A stretch of 64,000 bases of DNA from Streptomyces sp. TP-A0356 (GTDB lineage Bacteria; Actinomycetota; Actinomycetes; Streptomycetales; Streptomycetaceae): assembly GCF_001417775.1 (NCBI RefSeq), contig NZ_BBZJ01000032.1, forward strand, positions 1-64,000. Direction: 5' to 3'. This document shows, piece after piece, positions 1 to 7,407 of the stretch. Below the pieces are notes generated by a model that was not told the DNA's origin, did no database searches, and saw only the letters and a list, made by a program, of their open reading frames with translations. The position numbers and the translations under genes are program-made. Each line of letters starts with the position of its first letter. Position 1 is the stretch's first letter.

Positions 1-53
1 TTAACCAACAGCGTCTGCGGACGGCCGGGCCCCGCGCACGGGTGGAGCGGAGG

Positions 54-2120
54 TCAGCTGGTCCTCAGCGCCGTGTCGTCGACGACGAAGCTGGTCTGCA
101 GCGAGGAGTCCTCCACCCCGTTGAACTTCAGGGTGACCGTGGAGCCCGCGAACGAGGACAGGTCGAAGGACTTCTGGGTGTAGCCGGAGGCGGCGTTCAG
201 GTTGGAGTACGTCGCCAGCGTGGTCGAACCGGCGGTCACCGTCAGCTTGTCGTACGCGGTGCCGGTGGTGGTCTCCGCCGTGTCGATGTGCAGGTAGAAG
301 GTGAGCGTCGCCTTGCAGCCGGACGGGATCGTCACCGACTGGGACAGCGTGTCGGTGTGGGAGGAGCCGTAGCCGTCCAGCCATGCGTAGTACGAGCCGC
401 TGTGCGCCGACTCACCGCTGCCGTTGGTGATGACCCCGCTGGAGGCGGTCCAGGTCGTGTTGCCCGACTCGAAGCCGGGGTTGCCGAGGAGCTGCGCCGG
501 GGTGCAGGTGCCGCCGGTGGAGCCGACCGTCCAGGTGAAGGAGGCCGAGCCGGACGCGCCCGTGCTGTCCTTCGCGGTGACCGTGGTGCTGTAGGTGCCC
601 GCGGTGGACGCGGTCCCGGAGATCAGGCCGGTCGAGCTGTTGATCGAAAGGCCGGTGGGCAGACCGGTCGCGCTGTAGGTGAGGGTCGCTCCCGCGCTGT
701 CGGTTGCCTTGATCTGCAGGCTGACCGAGCCGCCGGTCGTGGTGGACTGGTTGCCCGGGTTGGTCACGGTCACCGTGTTGCCGGTGCTGCCGCCGGAGGT
801 GAAGGCGGCCGTCCCGTTGGGGGTGCCCCAGCCGGTGGGGCCGTCGTAGCCGGTGCCCGCGGTGCAGAAGTACGAGGGCGAGCAGCTGCCGTTGCTGCCG
901 CTGGTGACGTCGTACAGGTTGGAGGTGTGGGTGTACGGGTACTTCGCCGGGTAGTCGCTGCTGCCGGGAGTGCCCGCGAGGGCGTAGACGCCGGCGATGA
1001 TCGGGGCGGAGGCGCTGGTGCCGCCGTAGACCGCCCAGCCCGTACCGCCGAAGGTGTCGTAGACCGCGACGCCTGTGGCCGGGTCGGCGACCGCGGAGAC
1101 GTCGGCCTCCATACGGCGCGAGCAGCCGGTGTCGGTCTGCCAGCTGGGCTTCGGGTCGTACGCGGAGCAGCCGGAGCCGGTGCCCTCGGTGCTGCTGGTG
1201 TGCCACACGGACTCGGACCAGCCACGGGAGTTGGAGGACGTGGTCAGCGCGGTGCCGCCGACGGCGGTGACGTACTGGGATGTGGCCGGGTACTCGGCAC
1301 CGTAGCCGGAGTCACCCGAGGAGACGGTGATCGCGACGCCAGGGTGCTTGAAGTACTGGGTGTCCTCGCCGGTCTGGGCGGAGGACTCGGGACCGCCCCA
1401 GCTGTTGGAGACGAACTTGGCGCCGAGCGCGACCGCCTCGTTCTCGGCGGTGCCGAGGTCGGTGTCGGTCGCGGAGTTGGCCTCGACGAGGATGATGTTG
1501 CAGTTGGGGCATACGGCGCTGACCATGTCGAGGTCGAGCGCCTCCTCGCCGGCCCACCCGGTGTCGTTGGTCGGCAGCGAGGTGGTCGAACCGGTCTGGC
1601 TGACCTGCTTGAAGCAGCCGTTGGCCTTGGTGCACGCCGACAGGCCGTACGTCGAGCGGTAGGTGGCCAGGTCCGACTCCGCGTTGGGGTCGTTGTAGGC
1701 GTCGACCACCGCGACGGTCAGGCCGGAGCCGCCGGAGGAGGGCAGGTTGTAGGCGCTGTGCAGGTTGGCCGGGCTCAGGCCGGAGGGCGCGGCGGCCACA
1801 GCCGCGGCGAGCCGCTGCTCGATGTCGGTGCGCCGCTGGGCGAAGCAGGACGCGTGACCGGGGGCCGGCTTGCCGCACAGGTGCTGGGTCGGCACCTTCT
1901 GGCCCGCCTTGCCCGTCGAGTGGAAGGTCTGCCGCTGCGGGTCGGTCAGGGCCTTGGAGTTCTGGGTGACACGGGAGGAGTGCCCGGTGTCGGGGGCGCT
2001 CTGCGCGCCGGAGGCCGGAGCCGCGAACAGACCGGCGACGGTCAGGGCGAGGGCGGGCACAGCGGCGGTCAGAAGTCTTCGCAGGCTCCGGGAACGCCTG
2101 CTCGCGCGTGACTCACGCAT
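54..2120 (-). CDS. Secreted sedolisin (S53) serine-carboxyl peptidase with Ig-like and C-terminal domains
   Basis: Predicted secreted endopeptidase of the sedolisin/kumamolisin family (S53), 688 residues. Residues 1-39 form a signal peptide: Arg-rich start, hydrophobic core, then APASGAQ. A short propeptide-like stretch follows. The catalytic domain runs from about residue 105 to 415, with E192 and D196 in GEEALD, the oxyanion Asp D270 in SSGDSG, and the nucleophile S369 in GGTSAS. A putative Ig-like domain (about 440-530, PTGLSINSSTGLISG) and a C-terminal beta-sandwich-like domain (about 540-688, NPGFESG) probably bind substrate or the cell wall. The start at 2120 is chosen because it opens directly into the signal peptide; the open frame continues upstream without coding character. 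It is the last gene of the leftward strand here and lies downstream of cysM, separated by a terminator. Confidence 0.9.
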   Translation of the reverse strand: MRESRASRRSRSLRRLLTAAVPALALTVAGLFAAPASGAQSAPDTGHSSRVTQNSKALTDPQRQTFHSTGKAGQKVPTQHLCGKPAPGHASCFAQRRTDIEQRLAAAVAAAPSGLSPANLHSAYNLPSSGGSGLTVAVVDAYNDPNAESDLATYRSTYGLSACTKANGCFKQVSQTGSTTSLPTNDTGWAGEEALDLDMVSAVCPNCNIILVEANSATDTDLGTAENEAVALGAKFVSNSWGGPESSAQTGEDTQYFKHPGVAITVSSGDSGYGAEYPATSQYVTAVGGTALTTSSNSRGWSESVWHTSSTEGTGSGCSAYDPKPSWQTDTGCSRRMEADVSAVADPATGVAVYDTFGGTGWAVYGGTSASAPIIAGVYALAGTPGSSDYPAKYPYTHTSNLYDVTSGSNGSCSPSYFCTAGTGYDGPTGWGTPNGTAAFTSGGSTGNTVTVTNPGNQSTTTGGSVSLQIKATDSAGATLTYSATGLPTGLSINSSTGLISGTASTAGTYSTTVTAKDSTGASGSASFTWTVGSTGGTCTPAQLLGNPGFESGNTTWTASSGVITNGSGESAHSGSYYAWLDGYGSSHTDTLSQSVTIPSGCKATLTFYLHIDTAETTTGTAYDKLTVTAGSTTLATYSNLNAASGYTQKSFDLSSFAGSTVTLKFNGVEDSSLQTSFVVDDTALRTS

Positions 2121-2430
2121 GAGGGTGCTGCCTCCATCGGTTGAGGCCGGCACCGTGCGAGCCGGGGTAGGGCCCTGCGCGGCGCCACAGCCGGAAGTGG
2201 GGGTTCGAGCTGGGTGACAGGCCCTTGACGCGCGTAGCGGCGGGTGGAAGCGCACGATCATGGGCATGACACTTCGACCACCCTGCGATGCCGATGAGCG
2301 TGACATGACAGGACGGGCAGAACGTAACCGGCTCCGGCGGTGAACGGCTCCCTCAGGCGAAGATCTTTGCCGCTCCATTGAAGGCACTTAGCGCGCCCAT
2401 AGCCGGGAATTGGCGTGTTGATGAGAGGCA
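2121..2430. other. Intergenic region upstream of the S53 peptidase
   Basis: About 310 bases without a convincing gene. It should hold the promoter and leader of the sedolisin gene, because the cysM terminator lies at its right edge. I see no clear -35/-10 pair or operator. Confidence 0.4.
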
Positions 2431-2457
2431 GGGCCCGGGGGCGGCGCCCCCGGGCCC
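2431..2457 (-). terminator. Terminator after cysM
   Basis: Perfect 11-bp GC inverted repeat (gggcccggggg / cccccgggccc) with a 5-base loop, starting 15 bases past the cysM stop. There is no long U-tract, as is common for Streptomyces terminators. Confidence 0.6.
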
Positions 2458-2472
2458 CGTGAGGTCAGTCCC

Positions 2473-3423
2473 CTACGCCCAGAGCTGCCCCTGCAGCGTC
2501 GCGATCGCCTCTTCCGTCGTGGCCGCCGTGTAGACGCCCGTCGACAGGTACTTCCAGCCGCCGTCCGCGACGATGAAGACGATGTCGGCGCTCTCGCCCG
2601 CCTTGACGGCCTTGGCGCCGACACCGATGGCGGCGTGCAGGGCCGCGCCCGTGGAGACACCGGCGAAGATCCCCTCCTGCTGGAGGAGTTCGCGGGTACG
2701 GGTCACCGCGTCGGCCGAGCCGACCGAGAAGCGGGTGGTGAGGACCGAGGCGTCGTACAGCTCCGGTACGAAGCCCTCGTCGAGGTTCCTGAGGCCGTAG
2801 ACCAGGTCGTCGTAGCGCGGTTCCGCCGCGACGATCTTCACGTCCGGCTTGTGCTCGCGCAGGAAGCGGCCCACGCCCATCAGCGTGCCGGTGGTGCCGA
2901 GACCGGCCACGAAGTGGGTGATGGAGGGGAGGTCGGCGAGGATCTCGGGCCCGGTCGTCGCGTAGTGCGCGCCCGCGTTGTCCGGATTGCCGTACTGGTA
3001 GAGCATCACCCAGTCCGGGTGCTGGGCCGCCAGTTCCTTGGCGACACGCACGGCGGTGTTGGAACCGCCCGCGGCCGGGCTGGGGATGATCTCGGCGCCC
3101 CACATGCCCAGCAGGTCCCGGCGCTCCTGCGAGGTGTTCTCCGGCATCACGCAGACCATGCGGTAGCCCTTGAGCTTCGCCGCCATGGCCAGGGAGATGC
3201 CCGTGTTGCCCGACGTGGGCTCCAGGATCGTGCAGCCGGGGGTCAGCCGGCCGTCCTTCTCCGCCTGCTCGATCATGTGCAGCGCGGGGCGGTCCTTGAC
3301 CGAGCCGGTCGGGTTGCGGTCCTCCAGCTTGGCCCAGATACGGACGTCGGGGGACGGCGAGAGCCGTGGCAGGCGCACCAGAGGGGTGTTGCCCACCGCG
3401 GCGAGCGGGGAGTCGTAACGCAT
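2473..3423 (-). CDS. cysM: Cysteine synthase CysM (O-phosphoserine/CysO-dependent type)
   Basis: PLP enzyme of 316 residues that forms cysteine. The actinobacterial CysM branch uses O-phosphoserine and takes sulfur from the thiocarboxylated carrier CysO. The PLP lysine is K43 in NPTGSVKDR, the substrate loop SGNTG is at residues 71-75, and GLGTTGT (174-180) binds the PLP phosphate. The assignment to the CysO-dependent branch rests on context: cysO ends 6 bases upstream and a JAMM protease (mec) precedes it, as in the characterised Mycobacterium tuberculosis mec-cysO-cysM cluster. It is probably co-transcribed with cysO and subject to the upstream leader peptide. An ordinary O-acetylserine cysteine synthase is less likely given these neighbours. 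Confidence 0.93.
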   Translation of the reverse strand: MRYDSPLAAVGNTPLVRLPRLSPSPDVRIWAKLEDRNPTGSVKDRPALHMIEQAEKDGRLTPGCTILEPTSGNTGISLAMAAKLKGYRMVCVMPENTSQERRDLLGMWGAEIIPSPAAGGSNTAVRVAKELAAQHPDWVMLYQYGNPDNAGAHYATTGPEILADLPSITHFVAGLGTTGTLMGVGRFLREHKPDVKIVAAEPRYDDLVYGLRNLDEGFVPELYDASVLTTRFSVGSADAVTRTRELLQQEGIFAGVSTGAALHAAIGVGAKAVKAGESADIVFIVADGGWKYLSTGVYTAATTEEAIATLQGQLWA

Positions 3424-3429
3424 CGAGGA

Positions 3430-3762
3430 TCAGGCCATTCCCGACCGTCGCCCGGCCGCCACCCCGGCCGGACGCGGCTTCGCCGCGGCAGAACCTCCTG
3501 CCACGGCCGGCAGGATCGTCACGTTGTCGCCGTCGGCGACCTTGGTGTTGATGCCGTCGAGGAAGCGGACGTCCTCGTCGTTCAGGTAGACGTTCACGAA
3601 ACGGCGCAGTTCGCCGGCGTCGACGATGCGGGCCTGGATGCCCGCATGGCGGGATTCGAGGTCGGCGAACAGCTCGGCAAGGGTCGCCCCACTGCCCTCG
3701 ACCGCCTTCTGGCCGTCGGTGTACTGGCGGAGGATGGTGGGGATGCGGACCTCGATGGCCAT
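3430..3762 (-). CDS. cysO: Sulfur-carrier protein CysO (ThiS/MoaD fold) with C-terminal extension
   Basis: Small ubiquitin-like sulfur carrier of 110 residues. Carriers of this family are thiocarboxylated on a C-terminal Gly-Gly and hand sulfur to CysM. The start at 3762 has an AGGAG about 9 bases upstream and gives MAIEVRIPTILRQY, the usual N-terminus. The Gly-Gly is at residues 89-90 (LPAVAGG) but is not the end of the protein: 20 more residues follow, rich in Ala, Pro and Arg. The extension must be removed before activation, and the adjacent JAMM protease Mec is the obvious candidate. The stop is in frame and cysM begins 6 bases later, so I see no sign of a frameshift. Confidence 0.9.
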   Translation of the reverse strand: MAIEVRIPTILRQYTDGQKAVEGSGATLAELFADLESRHAGIQARIVDAGELRRFVNVYLNDEDVRFLDGINTKVADGDNVTILPAVAGGSAAAKPRPAGVAAGRRSGMA

Positions 3763-3841
3763 GGCTCTGGGCTCCTGTCGGAAGAAGTCAGGTCGGTGGG
3801 CGCGCGGCGGCGCGGAGAACACTAGCTACACCGGATGCCCG

Positions 3842-3857
3842 GCCGCGGGGCCGCGGC
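3842..3857 (-). promoter_or_regulatory. Possible attenuator hairpin between leader peptide and cysO
   Basis: Perfect GC inverted repeat (gccgcgg / ccgcggc) about 27 bases after the leader-peptide stop and about 80 bases before the cysO start. Its place between a Cys-codon leader and cysO fits an attenuator. There is no U-tract and the alternative fold is not proven. Confidence 0.35.
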
Positions 3858-3883
3858 TCACGGCCGTGCGGGGCGGGGCAGCG

Positions 3884-3979
3884 TCAACAGATGGCGCTGT
3901 TCAGCCTGCACAGGTCGACGTGCAGCCGCGCCACGAGCAGCGTGCCCGGCGTCTTCTTGCTCACGTCGTGGGAAACCAT
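3884..3979 (-). CDS. Cysteine-type leader peptide (31 residues) upstream of cysO-cysM
   Basis: Short gene whose product ends RLHVDLCRLNSAIC and then a stop. The R-x-HVDL-x-R-...-S-x-x-C tail is the pattern of the actinobacterial putative leader peptides found before sulfur-metabolism genes. Cys codons are at positions 24 and 31, the last immediately before TGA, which suits ribosome stalling when Cys-tRNA is scarce. A TACGAT -10-like box sits 6 bases upstream of the ATG and there is no Shine-Dalgarno, so the transcript is probably leaderless. It lies between mec and cysO, so it would govern cysO-cysM rather than mec. A GC hairpin follows it. Confidence 0.7.
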   Translation of the reverse strand: MVSHDVSKKTPGTLLVARLHVDLCRLNSAIC

Positions 3980-3985
3980 GGGGTC

Positions 3986-3991
3986 ATCGTA
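3986..3991 (-). promoter_or_regulatory. -10 element for the leader peptide/cysO-cysM
   Basis: TACGAT, 6 bases before the leader ATG, which places transcription start at or next to the start codon. No good -35 is seen 17-18 bases further upstream. Confidence 0.45.
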
Positions 3992-4058
3992 TCGATTCCC
4001 GCGGTGCCCACCGGAGAGTGATCTCGCATGGTGGATGAATTCTGTCCGAAGCACGGGA

Positions 4059-4481
4059 TCAGTAGCTCTGCACCACCTTGACCTCCTCCTCCGTCACCTC
4101 GCCCTCCACGATCCGGAACGAGCGGAACTGGAACGGGCCCGCGTCGTCCGTGTCGGCGGTGGAGACCAGGACGTAGTGGGCGCCCGGCTCGTTGGCGTAC
4201 GAGATGTCCGTGCGGGACGGGTACGCCTCGGTCGCGGTGTGCGAGTGGTAGATGACCACCGGCTCCTCGTCGCGGTCGTCCATCTCCCGGTACAGCTTGA
4301 GCAGATCCCCGGAGTCGAACTCGTAGAACGTGGGCGAGCGGGCCGCGTTCAGCATCGGGATGAAGCGCTCGGGGCGGCCGGAGCCCGCCGGGCCCGCGAC
4401 CACGCCGCACGCCTCGTCGGGGTGGTCCTCGCGTGCGTGGGCGACGATCCGGTCGTACAGGGCCTGGGTGATGGTCAGCAT
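4059..4481 (-). CDS. mec: Mec-type JAMM/MPN+ zinc metalloprotease (M67)
   Basis: Zinc peptidase of 140 residues. In Mycobacterium tuberculosis, Mec releases cysteine from the CysO-cysteine adduct made by CysM. The JAMM signature is complete: E23, then H79-S-H81-x7-S89-x2-D92. The start at 4481 gives MLTITQALYDRI; longer in-frame starts add low-complexity sequence that overlaps the upstream terminator. In this genome Mec may have a second task, trimming the C-terminal extension of CysO, as known for JAMM proteins acting on other sulfur carriers (QbsD on QbsE). It is first in the mec-leader-cysO-cysM run. Confidence 0.88.
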   Translation of the reverse strand: MLTITQALYDRIVAHAREDHPDEACGVVAGPAGSGRPERFIPMLNAARSPTFYEFDSGDLLKLYREMDDRDEEPVVIYHSHTATEAYPSRTDISYANEPGAHYVLVSTADTDDAGPFQFRSFRIVEGEVTEEEVKVVQSY

Positions 4482-4501
4482 GCCCGCCAGGATAAGCAGA
4501 G

Positions 4502-4538
4502 GGGCCGTTCCGTACCGAAGAGTGGTACGGAACGGCCC
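4502..4538 (-). terminator. Strong hairpin terminator after the permease gene
   Basis: Perfect 15-bp inverted repeat with a 7-base loop (gggccgttccgtacc / ggtacggaacggccc), 20 bases past the permease stop and just upstream of mec. Confidence 0.85.
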
Positions 4539-4557
4539 ACATGATGGGCTACCGGAT

Positions 4558-6006
4558 TCAGCCGACCTTCTCGAACTCCGGCTCGCGCCGCTGGGTGACA
4601 TGCGGGTTGCGGGCCTTCAGCACGGCCCAGCCGAGGGCGAGCGCGGCGGCCCACACGGCCATCACGTACAGGCAGACACGGGAGTCGGCGTCGTACGCGA
4701 TCAGGGCGGTGACGAAGAGCAGGAACGCGATGGCGATCCAGCTGCACACCGCGCCGCCCGGCGCCGGGAAGGAGGAGGGCCGCAGCCGGCCCGCGTCGAC
4801 CGCGCGGCGGTAGAGGACGTGGCTGATCAGGATCATCAGCCAGGTCCAGATGCCGGCCGCGGTGGCTACCGAGGTGACGTAGCCGAAGGCCTTCTCCGGG
4901 ACGACGTAGTTCAGCACCACACCGATGCCCATGAAGGCGACCGAGACGGTGATACCGAGGGCCGGGGTCTTCGACGCCGACAGCCGGCTGAACGCCTTCG
5001 GGGCCTCGCCGTTGTCCGCGAGGGTGCGCAGCATGCGGCCGGTGGAGTACATGCCGGAGTTGCAGGAGGACAGGGCCGCGGTCAGCACCACGAAGTTGAC
5101 GATGCCGGCGCCGGCCGGGATGCCGATCTTCGCGAAGGCCTCGACGAACGGGCTCACGCCCGGCGCGAACTCGGTCCACTTCACCACGCAGAGGATGACG
5201 GTGAGGGCGCCGACGTAGAAGAGCGCGATACGCCAGGGCAGGGTGTTGATCGCCTTGGGCAGGGTCTTCTCCGGGTCCTGCGACTCACCGGCCGTCACAC
5301 CGACCAGCTCGACGGCGAGGTAGGCGAACATGACGCCCTGCAGGGTCATCAGGGAGGACCCGATGCCGTTCGGGAAGATGCCGTCGAACTGCCAGAGGTT
5401 GGCGACCGACGCGGTGTCACCGGCGGAGCTGAAGCCGAAGGTGAGCACGCCGAGACCGATCACGATCATGCCGATCAGCGCGGTGACCTTGACCATCGAG
5501 AACCAGAACTCGATCTCGCCGAACAGCTTCACCGAGATCAGGTTGGCCACGAACAGGACGACCAGGAAGACCAGAGCCGTCACCCACTGCGGGACGGACG
5601 GGAACCAGTAGTGGACGTAGATCGCGGCGGCCGTCAGCTCGGCCATGCCGGTCACCACCCACATCAGCCAGTACGTCCAGCCGGTGAAGTAGCCGAAGAA
5701 CGGGCCGAGGAACTCGCGGGAGTACTCCGCGAAGGAGCCCGAGACCGGGCGGTACAGGAGCAGCTCGCCGAGCGCCCGCATGATGAAGAAGATGATCACA
5801 CCCGCGAGGGCGTACATGAAGATCAGGCTGGGCCCTGCCTTGGCGATGTTCGCCCCGGCACCCAGGAAGAGGCCGACGCCGATGGCGCCGCCGATCGCGA
5901 TCATCTGGACCTGACGGCTGCCGAGCCCACGCTCGTACCCCTCCTCGGGGGCGTCGCCCACGGCCTCACTGCCGTCGTACTGCTTGCCGACCTGCGACGA
6001 GGTCAT
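4558..6006 (-). CDS. APC-family amino-acid permease
   Basis: Integral membrane amino-acid/proton symporter of the AAT branch of the APC superfamily, 482 residues with about 12 hydrophobic segments. The N-terminal GLGSRQVQMIAIGGAIGVGL is the typical substrate-binding first helix (GxIG motif) of GABA, D-Ser/Ala/Gly and aromatic permeases. The substrate cannot be read from sequence. The start at 6006 is preceded by AAAGG; the longer frame upstream lacks this. It is a monocistronic unit with a strong terminator downstream. The 340-base upstream region holds an inverted repeat that could be an operator. Confidence 0.88.
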   Translation of the reverse strand: MTSSQVGKQYDGSEAVGDAPEEGYERGLGSRQVQMIAIGGAIGVGLFLGAGANIAKAGPSLIFMYALAGVIIFFIMRALGELLLYRPVSGSFAEYSREFLGPFFGYFTGWTYWLMWVVTGMAELTAAAIYVHYWFPSVPQWVTALVFLVVLFVANLISVKLFGEIEFWFSMVKVTALIGMIVIGLGVLTFGFSSAGDTASVANLWQFDGIFPNGIGSSLMTLQGVMFAYLAVELVGVTAGESQDPEKTLPKAINTLPWRIALFYVGALTVILCVVKWTEFAPGVSPFVEAFAKIGIPAGAGIVNFVVLTAALSSCNSGMYSTGRMLRTLADNGEAPKAFSRLSASKTPALGITVSVAFMGIGVVLNYVVPEKAFGYVTSVATAAGIWTWLMILISHVLYRRAVDAGRLRPSSFPAPGGAVCSWIAIAFLLFVTALIAYDADSRVCLYVMAVWAAALALGWAVLKARNPHVTQRREPEFEKVG

Positions 6007-6159
6007 TGTTGGTGCGCCTTTCTCCACGCCGACCCGAGCCGGTCCCACGGCTTCGGATCGGGTTCCGACCCCCCGGATGTAATGGAGTTGTGCCTGGCCG
6101 GCGGTCCGCCGACTCGGTGGCGCACCCGAGCGGACCTGGGTGGTGTCCGTCGGGCGGTC

Positions 6160-6174
6160 GTGAAGATTTATCAC
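6160..6174. promoter_or_regulatory. Possible operator upstream of the permease
   Basis: Interrupted inverted repeat GTGA-N7-TCAC in the AT-richest part of the 6007-6346 intergenic region, about 155 bases before the permease start. The rest of that region shows no gene. The regulator is unknown. Confidence 0.25.
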
Positions 6175-6346
6175 GCCCGCAACATTGATCGGTTGGGTGC
6201 GATGTGGCAGACAGCACAGGAAGAAGCAGACAAAAGGTCACCTGAATGGGCATAAGCGGCCGGAACGGTGACGCGATCGTTATCCGGATATGAGCGTCCG
6301 CTGAGCGAACACCCGGGACGGCCGGACTACGCCCGATCGCCGCGCA

Positions 6347-6952
6347 TCAGGGCATGAGGGTGTTGACGAGCGTCTCCTGGAGGCCGCCGAGCCACAGATA
6401 GGCCATCACCATCGGCTTGCGCGGGTCCTCGTCCGGCAGCTGGTACAGGTCGTCGGCGTCGTCCTCGTCGGCGACCTCCAGACGGGAGCCGATCGCCAGG
6501 CGCAGGTCGTTCAGGGCACCGAGCCACTGCTCGGACTGCTCGCGCGACAGCCTGAGGACGCCGCCCTCCTCGCTCGCCGAGGTCAGCGCGTCCAGCGAGC
6601 GGATCACCGCGAGTGCGTTGTCCCGTTTGCGCGCGCGCAGGTCGTTCTCGGTGAAGCGGCGGAACTCGGCGGAGTGGGCGCGCTCCTCCTCGGTCTTCGC
6701 CGCCGAGGCCGGCTCGCCGCCGGGGCCGCCGTACGCGTCCGGGAACAGACGGCGCAGCACCGGGTCGGACGGCGGTTCGCTGGGGCCCTCCGCGAAGAGC
6801 TCGGCGAGAGGGTCCTCGGGGGCGTTCTCGGCGGGGCCCGGCCCGATGAGTTCCAGCAGCTGTACGGCCAGCGACCGGATGATGGAGATCTCGACGTCGT
6901 CGAGCGCGACGGCCGCGCCGCCGCCGGGGAGCGGTTCGAAGTGTCCTGGCAT
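6347..6952 (-). CDS. DUF2017 protein adjacent to clpS
   Basis: Conserved actinobacterial cytosolic protein of 201 residues, family DUF2017. It starts MPGHFEPL and ends in LQETLVNTLMP. The middle is acidic and charged, helical, with no catalytic motif that I recognise and no membrane segment. It follows clpS by only 11 bases, and the clpS-DUF2017 pairing is common in actinobacteria, so the two are probably co-transcribed. A role in Clp adaptor control is possible, but this is only inferred from position. Confidence 0.85.
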   Translation of the reverse strand: MPGHFEPLPGGGAAVALDDVEISIIRSLAVQLLELIGPGPAENAPEDPLAELFAEGPSEPPSDPVLRRLFPDAYGGPGGEPASAAKTEEERAHSAEFRRFTENDLRARKRDNALAVIRSLDALTSASEEGGVLRLSREQSEQWLGALNDLRLAIGSRLEVADEDDADDLYQLPDEDPRKPMVMAYLWLGGLQETLVNTLMP

Positions 6953-6963
6953 CAGGGAGATCG

Positions 6964-7281
6964 TTACTTCCGGTCCTGCTGGAGGGTGGCCCACAAACCG
7001 TAACCGTGCATGGCCTGTACGTCGCGTTCCATCTCCTCGCGGGTACCGCTGGAGACGATCGCCCGGCCCTTGTGGTGGACGTCGAGCATGAGCTTGGTGG
7101 CCTTGTCCTTCGAGTAGCCGAAGTACGTCTGGAAGACGTAGGTCACATAGCTCATCAGATTGACCGGGTCGTTGTGGACGATCGTCACCCAGGGGACGTC
7201 CGGCTCGGGTACGGCGAACGCATCCTCCGCCGACTCGGTCTGTTCGATCTCTAGGGGAGCGGGAGCCGTCACACGGCCCAT
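6964..7281 (-). CDS. clpS: ATP-dependent Clp protease adaptor ClpS
   Basis: N-recognin adaptor of 105 residues that delivers N-degron substrates to ClpA/ClpC-ClpP. The core WVTIVHNDPVNLMSYV contains the conserved HNDxxN-M segment that binds the N-terminal destabilising residue, and VHHKGRAIV matches the second half of the fold. The N-terminal 30 residues are a flexible tail, as usual. Start taken at ATG 7281 (MGRVTAPAP); the GTG three codons later is a possible alternative. It is divergent from pncB, with about 126 bases between. Confidence 0.93.
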   Translation of the reverse strand: MGRVTAPAPLEIEQTESAEDAFAVPEPDVPWVTIVHNDPVNLMSYVTYVFQTYFGYSKDKATKLMLDVHHKGRAIVSSGTREEMERDVQAMHGYGLWATLQQDRK

Positions 7282-7407
7282 GCTGCCACCACACCCGGGG
7301 GCTCGCACAAACCGGCCACGCGATCACAGGAACAAATCGTCAGACTGACGAGATGAGGGTACGATCGGCAGTCAGCACCCGAAGAGTCACGTGTGAGGAG
7401 AGCTTTG

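Noticed and set aside
42..2111. Long open frame on the + strand across the S53 gene
   Set aside because: Arg/Gly-rich shadow of the sedolisin gene, whose frame has a signal peptide and catalytic motifs.
4330..6255. 641-codon + strand frame over the permease
   Set aside because: Its composition is the antisense of the permease; no domain is seen.
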